Shown here: piece by piece, positions 8,134 to 16,875 of the stretch | Layout: each line of letters begins with the position of its first letter | Position numbering within the stretch: position 1 is the stretch's first letter | NCBI RefSeq assembly: GCF_041200175.1 | Contig: NZ_CP165728.1 | Span: forward strand, 62,001 to 126,000 | Reading direction: 5' to 3' | From: Streptomyces sp. R33 | Lineage (GTDB): Bacteria; Actinomycetota; Actinomycetes; Streptomycetales; Streptomycetaceae | Length of the DNA stretch: 64,000 nucleotides | The notes under the pieces: generated by a model | Database searches by the model: none | Told to the model about the DNA's origin: nothing | What the model saw: only the letters and a program-made list of their open reading frames with translations | Made by a program: the position numbers and the translations under genes

Positions 8134-9039
8134 GTGGACGCCAAGAGCGCCGTCATCGAGGTGGCCGAGGGCGTCCACGCGTACGTCCAGCCCGAGGGCG
8201 GCTGGTGCCTGAACAACGCCGGCATCCTCACCGACGGCGGCCACAGCGCGCTCGTCGACACCGCCGCCACCGAGAGCCGGGCCCGGCAGCTGCGCCGGGC
8301 CGCGCTGCGCCTGGCACCGCGGCCGCCGCGCGCCGTGGTCAACACGCACTTCCACGGCGACCACACCTACGGCAACTTCGTCTTCCCCGAAGCCCTGACC
8401 ATCGGCCACGAGCGCACCCGGGCCATGGTCCGGGCGGCAGGGCTGCACATGGCCGGGCTGTGGCCGGACGTCTGCTGGGGCGACATCGAGGTCACCCCGC
8501 CCGAACTGACCTTCCGGGACCGTACGACGCTCCACGTGGGCGACATCCGGGCCGAGCTCGTGCACATCGGCCCGGCGGCCCACACCACCGACGACACGAT
8601 CGTCTGGCTGCCCGACCAGGGCGTGCTGTTCACCGGTGACCTCGTGATGAACGGGGTCACGCCGTTCTGCGTCATGGGGTCGGTGACCGGCTCCCTGCGC
8701 GCGCTGGACCGGCTGCGCGCCCTGGGCGCCACCACGGTCGTCCCCGGCCACGGCCCGGTCGGCGGCCCGGAGCTCCTCGACGCCAACGAGGCCTACCTGC
8801 GCTGGATCCAGCGCCTCGCCCAGGAGGGCGCCGCGGCCGGCGTGACCCCGCTCGAGCTGGCCCGTGCCACCGACCTCGGCCCCTGGGCCGAGCTGCTGGA
8901 CAGCGAGCGCCTGCTGCCCAACCTCCACCGCGGATACGCCGAGGAACAGGGCCTGCCCGAGGGGTCGCCGCTGGACGTCGGAGCCCTGTTCCAGGAGATG
9001 ACCGCGTACCACGGTCGCCCCTCGGAGTGCCTCGCCTGA
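8134..9039 (+). CDS. Metallo-beta-lactamase-fold hydrolase
   Basis: 301 aa. The binuclear metal-binding motif HFHGDH (in NTHFHGDHTYGN) lies near residue 72. Further ligand regions are AAHTTDDT and FTGD, and the C-terminal His is in VVPGHGPVGG. The GTG at 8134 follows AAAGAGGTGG. Related stand-alone proteins in polyketide clusters act as thioesterases or cyclases on ACP-bound chains; nothing here fixes the substrate. It has its own SARP-box promoter and a terminator shared with the convergent gene. Confidence 0.88.
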   Translation: MDAKSAVIEVAEGVHAYVQPEGGWCLNNAGILTDGGHSALVDTAATESRARQLRRAALRLAPRPPRAVVNTHFHGDHTYGNFVFPEALTIGHERTRAMVRAAGLHMAGLWPDVCWGDIEVTPPELTFRDRTTLHVGDIRAELVHIGPAAHTTDDTIVWLPDQGVLFTGDLVMNGVTPFCVMGSVTGSLRALDRLRALGATTVVPGHGPVGGPELLDANEAYLRWIQRLAQEGAAAGVTPLELARATDLGPWAELLDSERLLPNLHRGYAEEQGLPEGSPLDVGALFQEMTAYHGRPSECLA

Positions 9040-9054
9040 GGCCTGCGCACCAAC

Positions 9055-9082
9055 CCCCCTGCCGCAGAGCGCCGGCAGGGGG
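9055..9082. terminator. Bidirectional terminator between convergent genes
   Basis: Stem CCCCCTGCCG / CGGCAGGGGG with an 8-nt loop in the 66-bp gap between the convergent MBL-fold and SARP genes. Confidence 0.8.
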
Positions 9083-9105
9083 TTCCGCGTACGGACGCGC
9101 GCGGG

Positions 9106-10158
9106 TCAGACGAGCTGCCCGCCCGGCACCGGAACGGCGGCCAGCAGGTTGAAACGCCGGATCAGTGCCTCCTGCTCCCGGCTGAGCGACTCGATCCGGT
9201 CGCCGAGACGGGCGATCTCGCGGCCGAGTTCGAGCAGGGCCGCATCATGGTCCGGCGAGGCGGCCGGCGCGGCCGGGGCGAGCGGCGTGAGCGGGGTGAG
9301 CGGAACGGCCGGGGTGAGCGGGACCAGCGGCGCGGGCTGCGGGACCGCGAGCGACGGCGCATGGTGCAGGATCGCCTCCATGCGCTCGCGCAGGGCCGGG
9401 CCGGGCTCGACGCCGAGCTCGTCCACCAGCCGTCGGCGGGCCCGCTCGTAGACGCCCAGCGCCTCCGTCTGCCGGCCGCACCGGTACAGGGCCAGCATGT
9501 GGAGGTCGTAGAGCCGCTCGCGCATGGGGTGGCCGGCCGTCAGCCGCTCCAGATCCCGGGTGATCTCGGCGTGGCGCCCGCTGCGCAGCTTCGCGTCGTA
9601 CAGCGTCTCCAGCGTGGTCAGCCGGAGCTCCTCCAGCCGGTCCGCCTCCACCGAGCAGATGGGCCCCTGCGTACTGCCCTCCAGAGCCGGGCCGCGCCAC
9701 AGGGCGAGGGCCCCGCGCAGCAGTTCGGCCGCGTGCACGGGGTCGGAGCCGAGCGCCGCACGGCCCTCGGCGGACAGCCGGTGGAAGCGCTGGGCGTCGG
9801 CGGTGGCCCGGCCCGGGTGCAGCAGGTAGCCCATCGAACGGGTTGCGATCCACTCGTGGCCGCCCGCGTCCGGAGCCCCGCCCTGCAGCAGCCGGCGCAG
9901 CCGGGCCACATGGGCCTGCAGCGCGTTGGCCGCGCTCACGGGCGGGCGGTCGCCCCACAGTTCGTGGATGAGCCGGTCGGCGGACAGGACGTGGCCCGCC
10001 CGGACCACCAGGGCGCCGAGCAGCGCCCGCTGCTTGGAGCCGGAGGGCACGATGCACGCCCCCGTACGCCGGTCGAAGACCTCGACCGGGCCCAGGATGC
10101 GGAAGTCCACCCCTGCGTCGCCGGGTACGTCCCGGGCGCCGTCCGCGCCGAAATCCAT
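9106..10158 (-). CDS. SARP-family regulator with C-terminal coiled coil
   Basis: 350 aa. Winged-helix DNA-binding domain (from about residue 18, ILGPVEVFDRRTG... NALQAHVARLRRLL), activation domain to about 265 (VDELGVEPGPALRERMEAIL), a Pro/Leu/Thr-rich linker, then a heptad-patterned segment (LLELGREIARLGDRIESLSR...) ending in RFNLLAA. The start at 10158 has GAGGAGG upstream. The SARP at 48082 has the same architecture, including the terminal RFN motif, so the coil is a real shared domain, possibly for dimerisation. It is divergent from the SARP at 10404. Confidence 0.92.
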   Translation of the reverse strand: MDFGADGARDVPGDAGVDFRILGPVEVFDRRTGACIVPSGSKQRALLGALVVRAGHVLSADRLIHELWGDRPPVSAANALQAHVARLRRLLQGGAPDAGGHEWIATRSMGYLLHPGRATADAQRFHRLSAEGRAALGSDPVHAAELLRGALALWRGPALEGSTQGPICSVEADRLEELRLTTLETLYDAKLRSGRHAEITRDLERLTAGHPMRERLYDLHMLALYRCGRQTEALGVYERARRRLVDELGVEPGPALRERMEAILHHAPSLAVPQPAPLVPLTPAVPLTPLTPLAPAAPAASPDHDAALLELGREIARLGDRIESLSREQEALIRRFNLLAAVPVPGGQLV

Positions 10159-10288
10159 GGTGCCTCCTCCCGGCGATCTCGCGGGATCTGCGGAAAGACA
10201 CGAAGACCGGCGGCGGTGGAAAATGGCGCCGGCTTTAATCCCCTGAGCGGAATCTACCACCGTGTTTTCAACCTGCAACCGCCTCGGA

Positions 10289-10388
10289 CTGAGGGCGGCT
10301 CGACAGCTGCTCGAGAATTCGGGGGCGCGGCACTGGATCCCACTACCGTGCCGGAGTCGAGGGCTGAAAATCGATGAGAACTCGACAA
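10289..10388 (+). promoter_or_regulatory. SARP boxes in the divergent SARP-SARP intergenic region
   Basis: CTGAGGG (10289), TCGACAG (10300) and TCGAGAA (10311) are at 11-bp steps. A weaker pair, TCGATGA (10371) and TCGACAA (10382), is also 11 bp apart but lies close to the GTG start at 10404. Suggests auto- or cross-regulation among the SARPs. Confidence 0.55.
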
Positions 10389-10403
10389 AATACGGAGGAG
10401 ACC

Positions 10404-11225
10404 GTGCAGATTCAGGTTCTGGGTCCGTTGAGTGCCGAGGTCAACGGGGGCTCGATTGTTCCGACGGCCGGCAAGCCGCGCCAGATCCTGGCGCTGCTGG
10501 CGCTCTATCCGGGGCGGGTGATGCCCGTACAGACCCTCATGGAGGAGATCTGGGGCACCGAGCTCCCGCAGAGCGCGCTCACCACACTGCAGACGTACAT
10601 CCTGCAGCTGCGCAGGAGGCTGGGCACCGCCATGGGCCCGGGGGTCCCGGGCAGCGCCAAGGACGTGCTCGCGACGCGGCACGGCGGCTACTTGCTGCAG
10701 ATTCCGCCGGACGCGGTCGACGTCCACGCCTACGAGACGCTCGTGGCCGGCGGGCAGAACGCGTACGAGGAGGGGGACGACGAGCGCGCGGCCGACATGC
10801 TGCGCAGGGCGCTCGGACTGTGGAACGGTCCGGCGCTGGTCGACGTACGGGTGGGGCCGATCCTCGAGATCGAGGTCATGCGCCTCGAGGAGAGCCGGCT
10901 CGTGACCGTCGAGCGGCGCATCGACGCGGACCTGCGCCTGGGCCGCCACGTCGAGGTCATCGCCGAGCTGACCGAGCTGATCGCCCGGCATCCGCAGCAC
11001 GAGGGCCTGCACTCGCAGGCCATGGTCGCGCTGTACCGCTCCGGCCGCCAGGCCACGGCCCTGGACGTCTACCGCAGGCTGCGCAACCGCCTGATAGACG
11101 AACTGGGCGTGGAGCCGTCCCCGCAGCTGCAGCGCCTGCACCAGGCGATGCTGACGGTGGATCCGGCGCTGGACGTGGTGGCGGGCCCGCGCCGCGGATC
11201 GACGTTCGACCTGTACGCCGCCTAG
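10404..11225 (+). CDS. SARP-family activator
   Basis: 273 aa. DNA-binding domain (about 1-90, VLGPLSAEVNGG... TLQTYILQLRRRL) followed by the activation domain (about 100-255, LIDELGVEPSPQLQRLHQAML). GTG 10404 with GGAGGAG just upstream is preferred over the ATG at 10374, which adds ten residues not found in the family. It is paralogous to the SARP at 2638 (same KPRQ-LALLAL core). It lies directly upstream of the minimal-PKS operon and is the most likely direct activator of it. Confidence 0.92.
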   Translation: MQIQVLGPLSAEVNGGSIVPTAGKPRQILALLALYPGRVMPVQTLMEEIWGTELPQSALTTLQTYILQLRRRLGTAMGPGVPGSAKDVLATRHGGYLLQIPPDAVDVHAYETLVAGGQNAYEEGDDERAADMLRRALGLWNGPALVDVRVGPILEIEVMRLEESRLVTVERRIDADLRLGRHVEVIAELTELIARHPQHEGLHSQAMVALYRSGRQATALDVYRRLRNRLIDELGVEPSPQLQRLHQAMLTVDPALDVVAGPRRGSTFDLYAA

Positions 11226-11239
11226 CCGACCGCCTCCCG

Positions 11240-11275
11240 GGGGAGCCGGGGCGGGCGGCCGCCCGCCGGCTCCCC
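11240..11275 (+). terminator. Terminator after the SARP at 10404
   Basis: Outer stem GGGGAGCCGG / CCGGCTCCCC enclosing the GC palindrome GCGGGCGGCCGCCCGC. No T-run follows, which is common in Streptomyces. Confidence 0.7.
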
Positions 11276-11312
11276 GCCGGACCACACCGCCCCTCTCTCC
11301 CTGCACACCGAT

Positions 11313-11350
11313 TCGAGCCGGTCTCCAGCGAGGTCGGTGAGGGTCGAGGT
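11313..11350 (+). promoter_or_regulatory. SARP boxes upstream of the minimal PKS operon
   Basis: TCGAGCC (11313), TCCAGCG (11324), TCGGTGA (11334) and TCGAGGT (11344) at steps of 11, 10 and 10 bp, ending 30 bp before the thioesterase start. Confidence 0.6.
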
Positions 11351-11380
11351 CTACGTGGGTTCGGTTCCTGGGAGGTGGCA

Positions 11381-12151
11381 ATGGGCGACAGGCAGGCCGT
11401 ACGGCTGCACTGCTTCGCACATGCGGGGGCCGGAGTGTCCTCGTTCTACCGGTGGGACAAGCTCGCCGGGAGCGGGGTGAAGACCACGTCCTGGCTGCTG
11501 CCCGGACGCGACGAGCGGCGCCGCGAGATCCGGCTGACCGGCCGTGAAGAGCTCCTGGCCGACCTCAAGCCGCTGTTCGAGCAGATCGCGGACGAGCCCG
11601 GCACCCCCTACATCCTCTACGGGCACAGCCTCGGCGCGACGGTCGCCCTCACGGTCGCCCACGTCGCGCTGGAACAAGGGCTGCCGATGCCCGCACTGCT
11701 GGCCGTCGGGGCCAGCCCGCCGCCGGACACCCCGGCCGTCTTCGCGGACTCCGCGGAACTGCCGGAGGCGGAACTGCTGCGCGTCCTGGACCGGTTCGAC
11801 GCACTGCCGCCCGGCGTGCAGCCCGGGGACATCTGGTTCCGGTCGGTCTTCCCCGTGCTCCGCGCCGATCTCCGGCTCGCCCGCAACCTGCGGGCCGCCG
11901 CCATCGGGCCGGCCACGCCCGGACCCGTGCCCGTACCGCTGCTCGCGGTCACCGGCCACGAGGACCCCCTCGTCGGCGCCGAGGCCGCCGAGGGCTGGCG
12001 CCGCTGGACCACCGGACGGTTCATCCAGCGGACCGTGCCCGGCGACCACTTCTTCGTCCGGGGCGGCGAACTGCCCCGGATGCTCGGCCGGGCCGCCCGC
12101 ATCGTGCAGCGCGGCCACCGCGACCAGACAGGACAGGGGGAAGGGCGATGA
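11381..12151 (+). CDS. Type II (editing) thioesterase
   Basis: 256 aa alpha/beta hydrolase that releases stalled or mis-primed acyl groups from carrier proteins. It opens with LHCFAHAGAGVSSFYRW, has the nucleophile elbow GHSLG (residues about 87-91), the typical thioesterase II acid region (VTGHEDPL) and the catalytic His in PGDHFFV. ATG 11381 follows GGAGGTGG. It is the first gene of the operon and overlaps KS-alpha by ATGA. Confidence 0.93.
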   Translation: MGDRQAVRLHCFAHAGAGVSSFYRWDKLAGSGVKTTSWLLPGRDERRREIRLTGREELLADLKPLFEQIADEPGTPYILYGHSLGATVALTVAHVALEQGLPMPALLAVGASPPPDTPAVFADSAELPEAELLRVLDRFDALPPGVQPGDIWFRSVFPVLRADLRLARNLRAAAIGPATPGPVPVPLLAVTGHEDPLVGAEAAEGWRRWTTGRFIQRTVPGDHFFVRGGELPRMLGRAARIVQRGHRDQTGQGEGR

Positions 12152-13413
12152 GACGAGTCGTCATCACGGGCATCGGGGTCGTGGCCCCGGGCCGCCCGGG
12201 CACCAAGGAATTCTGGTCGCTGCTGACCGACGGCCGTACGGCCACCCGCGCCATCACCCTCTTCGACGCCTCCGGCTTCCGCTCCCGGATCGCCGCCGAG
12301 GCCGACTTCGACCCGCAGGAGTCCGGGCTCACCGCCGAGCAGGCCGGGCGCCTGGACCGCGCCGCCCAGTTCGCCGTCGTCAGCGCCCGCGAGGCCCTCG
12401 CCGACAGCGGCCTGGCCGGCTCGTACGACGCCACGCGCACCGGGGTCACCCTCGGCAGCGCCCTGGGCTGCACCACCAGCCTCGACGCCGAGTACGGGGT
12501 CGTCAGCGAGCAGGGCAGCCGTACGCTCGTCGACCACACCAAGGCCGTGCCCCACCTGTACGACCACTTCGTCCCCAGCTCGATGGCCGCCGAGGTGGCC
12601 CGTACCGTCGGCGCCCAGGGGCCGGTGGCGCTGGTGTCCACCGGCTGCACCTCCGGTCTCGACGCGATCGGGCACGCCGTCGACCTCGTCCGCGAGGGCA
12701 GCGCCGACGTGATGGTCACCGGCGCGGCCGAGGCACCCATCACGCCGATCACCGCCGCCTGCTTCGACGCCATCCGCGCCACCTCCACGCGCAACGACGA
12801 GCCGGAGACCGCCTCCCGGCCCTTCGACCGCACCCGCAACGGGTTCGTCCTGGGGGAGGGCTCGGCCGTCCTCGTCATCGAGGAGTACGAGCACGCCCGC
12901 AGCCGCGGCGCGCACGTCTACGCCGAGATCTCCGGCTTCGCCTCGCGCAGCAACGCGTACCACATGACCGGACTGCGGCCCGACGGAGCCGAGATGGCCG
13001 CCGCCATCACGGCCGCGCTCGACGAGGCGCAGCTGCTGCCCGAACACATCGACTACATCAACGCGCACGGCTCCGGCACCAAGCAGAACGACAAGCACGA
13101 GACCGAGGCCTTCAAGCTCAGCCTGGGGCAGCGCGCGTACGAGGTCCCCGTCAGCTCCATCAAGTCGATGATCGGGCACTCGCTCGGCGCGATCGGGGCC
13201 CTGGAAGTGGCCGCCTGCGCCCTCGCCATCGAGCACGACACGGTCCCGCCGACGGCGAACCTGCACGAGCCCGACCCGGCCTGCGACCTCGACTACACCC
13301 CGCTGACCGCCCGCAGCCAGCGCACCGACGCGGTGCTGACCGTCGGCAGCGGCTTCGGGGGGTTCCAGAGCGCGATGATCCTGACCAGCCCGAACCTGAA
13401 GGCGGACCGATGA
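12148..13413 (+). CDS. Type II PKS ketosynthase alpha (KS-alpha)
   Basis: 421 aa; catalytic half of the KS-CLF heterodimer that builds the poly-beta-ketone on the ACP. The active-site Cys lies in VSTGCTSGLDAIGHA (about residue 167). The two catalytic His are in NAHGSGT and SMIGHSLGA. Length and motifs match functional aromatic-PKS KS-alpha subunits. Coupled by ATGA overlaps to the upstream thioesterase and the downstream CLF. Confidence 0.97.
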   Translation: MRRVVITGIGVVAPGRPGTKEFWSLLTDGRTATRAITLFDASGFRSRIAAEADFDPQESGLTAEQAGRLDRAAQFAVVSAREALADSGLAGSYDATRTGVTLGSALGCTTSLDAEYGVVSEQGSRTLVDHTKAVPHLYDHFVPSSMAAEVARTVGAQGPVALVSTGCTSGLDAIGHAVDLVREGSADVMVTGAAEAPITPITAACFDAIRATSTRNDEPETASRPFDRTRNGFVLGEGSAVLVIEEYEHARSRGAHVYAEISGFASRSNAYHMTGLRPDGAEMAAAITAALDEAQLLPEHIDYINAHGSGTKQNDKHETEAFKLSLGQRAYEVPVSSIKSMIGHSLGAIGALEVAACALAIEHDTVPPTANLHEPDPACDLDYTPLTARSQRTDAVLTVGSGFGGFQSAMILTSPNLKADR

Positions 13414-14681
13414 ACACCGCTGTCGCCGCCCCCGCCCCGGCCGCTTCCGCCGCCCCGGGCTCCCGCACCGCGGCGCCCGTCGTCACCGGCATCGGTGTCG
13501 CCGCCCCCAACGGGCTGGGCACCGAGGCCTGGTGGTCCGCCGTCCTGCGCGGCGAATCGGGCATCCGCCCCGTCAGCCGCTTCGACGCGAGCGGCTATCC
13601 GGCGAAGCTGGCCGGGGAGGTCCCCGGATTCGTCGACGCCGACCACGTCTCCAGCCGGCTGCTGCCGCAGACCGACCGCGTCACCCGGCTCTCGCTCGCC
13701 GCGGCCAAGGAGGCGCTCGACGACGCCGGGGCCGACCCCGCGCAGCTGCCCGACTACGCCGCGGGCGTGGTCACCGCCAACTCCTTCGGCGGCTTCGACT
13801 TCGGCCAGCAGGAGCTCCAGGCGCTGTGGAGCAAGGGCGGCCAGCACGTCTCGGCGTACCAGTCCTTCGCCTGGTTCTACGCCGTCAACAGCGGCCAGAT
13901 CTCCATCCGGCACGGCCTGCGCGGAGCCTCCGGAGTGATCGTGTCCGAGCAGGCCGGCGGCCTCGACGCCATGGCCCACGCGCGCCGCCAGATCCGCAAG
14001 GGCGCCGAGCTCGTCGTCACCGGCGGCCTCGACTCCGCGCTGTGCTCCTGGGGCTGGGCCGCCTACCTGGCCGGCGGGGGGCTCACCGACCGGGAGGACC
14101 CGGCCCGCGCCTACCTGCCGTTCTCCCAGGACGCGAGCGGCCACGTCGCGGGCGAGGGCGGCGCCCTCCTCGTCCTCGAGGGCGCCGAGGAGGCCCGCCG
14201 GCGCGGCGCCCGCGTCTACGGGAGCATCGCCGGGCACGCCGCCACCTTCGACGCCGACGGGACCTCCCGGCTCGGCGCGGCCGCGGAGCTCGCCCTCGCC
14301 GATGCGGGCGTGCACCCCGACGAGGTCGACGTCGTCTTCGCCGACGCGGCGGGCGAGCGCAGCGCCGACCGCGCCGAAGCGGAGGCGATCACGGCACTGT
14401 TCGGCCCGCGCGGGGTGCCCGTCACCGCGCCCAAGTCGATGACCGGGCGGCTCGCCGCCGGCGGCGCGGCCCTCGACGTGGCCGCCGCCCTGCTCGCCCT
14501 GCGCGACCAGGTGATCCCGCCGACGACCGGGACCGAGATCCCGGCCGACGACTGCCCGCTGAACCTGGTCACCGGAGCGGCCAGCCCCGCTCTGGGGATG
14601 CCGCTGCGGACCGCGCTCGTACTGGCCCGCGGCCACGGCGGCTTCAACTCCGCCGTCGTCGTCCGCGCCGCGGGCGCCTGA
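13410..14681 (+). CDS. Chain length factor (KS-beta)
   Basis: 423 aa; non-condensing partner of KS-alpha. The KS Cys is replaced by Gln (about residue 181) in VSEQAGGLDAMA, as in authentic CLFs, where Gln supports malonyl-ACP decarboxylation. About 20 N-terminal Ala/Pro-rich residues precede the fold. CLF gate residues set chain length, but I cannot read the length from sequence by eye. Confidence 0.96.
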   Translation: MNTAVAAPAPAASAAPGSRTAAPVVTGIGVAAPNGLGTEAWWSAVLRGESGIRPVSRFDASGYPAKLAGEVPGFVDADHVSSRLLPQTDRVTRLSLAAAKEALDDAGADPAQLPDYAAGVVTANSFGGFDFGQQELQALWSKGGQHVSAYQSFAWFYAVNSGQISIRHGLRGASGVIVSEQAGGLDAMAHARRQIRKGAELVVTGGLDSALCSWGWAAYLAGGGLTDREDPARAYLPFSQDASGHVAGEGGALLVLEGAEEARRRGARVYGSIAGHAATFDADGTSRLGAAAELALADAGVHPDEVDVVFADAAGERSADRAEAEAITALFGPRGVPVTAPKSMTGRLAAGGAALDVAAALLALRDQVIPPTTGTEIPADDCPLNLVTGAASPALGMPLRTALVLARGHGGFNSAVVVRAAGA

Positions 14682-14725
14682 CCCGCACCCCCCGCTCACA
14701 TCATTCGTCAGAACAGAGGGAGACC

Positions 14726-14989
14726 ATGGAACAGCTGCAACTCGACGACCTGAAGCGCATCCTGCGCGAGTGCGCGGGCGAGGACGAGGGCGTCGACCTC
14801 GACGGTGACGTCCTGGACCTGAGCTGGTTCGAGCTGGGCTACGACTCGCTCGCCGTCCTGCAGACCACCGGATACATCGAGCGCGAGTACGACGTCCTGC
14901 TCGACGAGGAGGGCCTCGACGACGCGGACACCCCGCGCCGCTACCTCGCCATGGTCAACGAGATGCTGGCAGCCCGGGCCGCGGTCTGA
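14726..14989 (+). CDS. Acyl carrier protein of the minimal PKS
   Basis: 87 aa. Phosphopantetheine Ser at residue 41 in FELGYDSLAVLQ. Acidic helices and the terminal region (YLAMVNEMLA) match type II PKS ACPs. ATG 14726 follows AGAGGGAG. Completes the KS-CLF-ACP minimal set. Confidence 0.95.
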   Translation: MEQLQLDDLKRILRECAGEDEGVDLDGDVLDLSWFELGYDSLAVLQTTGYIEREYDVLLDEEGLDDADTPRRYLAMVNEMLAARAAV

Positions 14990-14993
14990 GCCG

Positions 14994-16277
14994 GTGGGTG
15001 AAGAGCTCGACACCGACGTCTGCGTCATAGGCGCCGGCCCCGCCGGGCTCGCGCTGACGCTCATGCTGCTGCGTTCCGGCATCCGCGTGACACTCGTCGA
15101 GCGCTCCACCGGGTTCCGCCGCGACTTCCACGGCGAGCTCCTGCAGCCGGGCGGCCAGCGCGTCCTGGACGAGCTCGGCATCCTCGCCGGGGCTGCGGCC
15201 CGCGGGGCGGCGAGCCTGCGCGGTGTCCAGGTCCTCGAGCGCGATCAGGTGCTGCTCGACATCGACTACGGGCGCCTGCCCGCCCCGTACGACCACCTGC
15301 TCGCCCTCCCACAGCCGCACGTGCTGCAGGAACTCCTGGCCGCCTGCCGCAGGCTGCCCGGCTTCACCCCTCTCGAGGGGCACCGGATCGCCGCGCTCCT
15401 GGAGAAGCGGCCCGGCAGCCCCTGCGAGGGAGCCGTGGTGCACGGCCCCGACCGGACGCGGGTCACCGTGCGGGCGGCCGTGGTCGTCGGCGCCGACGGC
15501 CGGTTCTCCAAGACCCGTGCCCTCGCGGGCATCGACGCGGGGCGCACGTCGTTCGCCCACGACGTGGTGCGGTTCTCGCTGCACGCACCCCGCCGGGCCA
15601 CCGGGCGCGTACGGGTGCACCGCGGGCCGGACAGCGCCGTCCTGGTCCACGACACCCACCCCGACCGGATCAGCGTGGTCTGGGCCCTGCCGCAGGGCGG
15701 GGCCCGCGCCGCCGGGCGCGGCATCGGGGACATCCGGCGGGAGCTGGCCGGGATCCTGCCGCAGTTCGCCGGCCTGCTGCACGCCCGGCTCGGCTCCATG
15801 GCCGACCTGACCGTGCTCGAGGTGTCCGCCTCGCACGCCCGGGAGTGGGTGCGCGACGGGCTCGTCCTCCTCGGCGACAGCGCGCACACGCACGGGCCGC
15901 TCGCCGCCCAGGGCATCGACCTGGCCCTGCAGGACGCCGCCGCGCTGCACCCCGTACTCGTGGCCGCGCTGCACGCGGGGGAGCCCACCGCGCAGCGGCT
16001 CGCGGCCTATCAGGAGCGGCAGGCCCCGGCGGCCTCGGCCGTGCACCGGATGCAGGTCGTGCAGAGCCGGGCGGTGTTCGGCGGGGGGCCGCCGGCCGCA
16101 GCGCTGCTGCGGGCCCGCGCGGCGGGGATCGTCACCCGCACCCCGTTCGGCGCGAGGATCACGCGGCGGTTCGCCCACGGCCACGACCCGGCCGGGGTCC
16201 GCACCGACCTGTTCACCGTCCTGCCCGATCGGCAGCACGGGACGTTGACGACACCCCCTAGAGGTCGTCGCGGGTGA
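14994..16277 (+). CDS. FAD-dependent monooxygenase
   Basis: 427 aa group A flavoprotein monooxygenase. N-terminal dinucleotide fold VCVIGAGPAGLALTLMLL, central GADGRFSKTR, and the second FAD motif GDSAHTHGPLAAQGIDLALQD. The GTG at 14994 lies 4 bp after the ACP stop, so it is translated with the minimal PKS. Expected to hydroxylate or oxidise the aromatic polyketide. Its last 20 bp overlap the convergent SnoaL-like gene. Confidence 0.9.
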   Translation: MGEELDTDVCVIGAGPAGLALTLMLLRSGIRVTLVERSTGFRRDFHGELLQPGGQRVLDELGILAGAAARGAASLRGVQVLERDQVLLDIDYGRLPAPYDHLLALPQPHVLQELLAACRRLPGFTPLEGHRIAALLEKRPGSPCEGAVVHGPDRTRVTVRAAVVVGADGRFSKTRALAGIDAGRTSFAHDVVRFSLHAPRRATGRVRVHRGPDSAVLVHDTHPDRISVVWALPQGGARAAGRGIGDIRRELAGILPQFAGLLHARLGSMADLTVLEVSASHAREWVRDGLVLLGDSAHTHGPLAAQGIDLALQDAAALHPVLVAALHAGEPTAQRLAAYQERQAPAASAVHRMQVVQSRAVFGGGPPAAALLRARAAGIVTRTPFGARITRRFAHGHDPAGVRTDLFTVLPDRQHGTLTTPPRGRRG

Positions 16278-16719
16278 CCAGGCGGTGGGAGACCTGCCAG
16301 GTGCCGGCCGCGTGGACCAGCACGTCCTCCATCACGCACACCCGGTGCACCTTCGACTCACCGCCGCGCGGGGTCAGGTACACCAGGGCATAGCTGCGGG
16401 TGTGCAGCGAGCCGTCCGGCTGCGGCTGCACGTCGAGCATGCCGAGCCAGTGCCGGAACCGCTCACCGCTGGTCGCATGGAGTTCCGCGTTGCGCCGGAC
16501 GTTCGAGGCGAGGGCCGCGCGGCCGACCACCGGCGCCGGCAGCGTCGGCACGTCGAACACGGCGTCCTCGGTGAACGTACGCGCCCACGGCTCGGCCTCG
16601 AAGGAGTCGAAGAGCTGCATCTGGCGGGAGTAGAACTGCTGGACCTCCGCGTACAGCAGGCCGAACTCCCGCCCCTGGGGCGGGCGGGGGAACGCCTCGG
16701 TGGCGATCGTCGCGGTCAT
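16258..16719 (-). CDS. SnoaL/NTF2-like polyketide-modifying protein, copy 1
   Basis: 153 aa. The small alpha+beta cone with WARTFTEDAVFDVP, HWLGMLDVQPQPDGSLHTRS and the terminal SHRLVTRDDL matches SnoaL-like and ring-hydroxylating-dioxygenase-beta-like proteins of aromatic polyketide clusters (ActVI-ORFA group). Such proteins act as cyclases, isomerases or hydroxylation partners. A paralog of identical length, with a similar promoter, lies at 37240. Confidence 0.82.
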   Translation of the reverse strand: MTATIATEAFPRPPQGREFGLLYAEVQQFYSRQMQLFDSFEAEPWARTFTEDAVFDVPTLPAPVVGRAALASNVRRNAELHATSGERFRHWLGMLDVQPQPDGSLHTRSYALVYLTPRGGESKVHRVCVMEDVLVHAAGTWQVSHRLVTRDDL

Positions 16720-16761
16720 CGCGGGACTCCGTTCTTCGGTTCCCGACAGCTTCTGCGGCGC

Positions 16762-16793
16762 AGATCGAGCATTCTTCGAAGACTCCTCAAGCG
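16762..16793. promoter_or_regulatory. Triple SARP box in a divergent promoter
   Basis: On the + strand: TCGAGCA (16765), TCGAAGA (16776), TCAAGCG (16787), exactly 11 bp apart. Because TCGA is palindromic, the - strand also reads TTGAGGA, TCGAAGA, TCGATCT at 11-bp steps, closely matching the array before the paralogous gene at 37240. It can serve the SnoaL-like gene, the acyl-CoA ligase gene, or both. Confidence 0.78.
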
Positions 16794-16875
16794 TTCCTGC
16801 CCAGGCTGGGCCAACAGGGTCTAGGGGTGCCGCCGCAGCCGCGGCCGCCCCTTCGGGAGCCAGGAGGACAGCATC

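Noticed and set aside
5788..9012. 1074-codon open frame on the - strand
   Set aside because: Antisense to the KS-like, PPTase and MBL genes, which have clear domains on the + strand.
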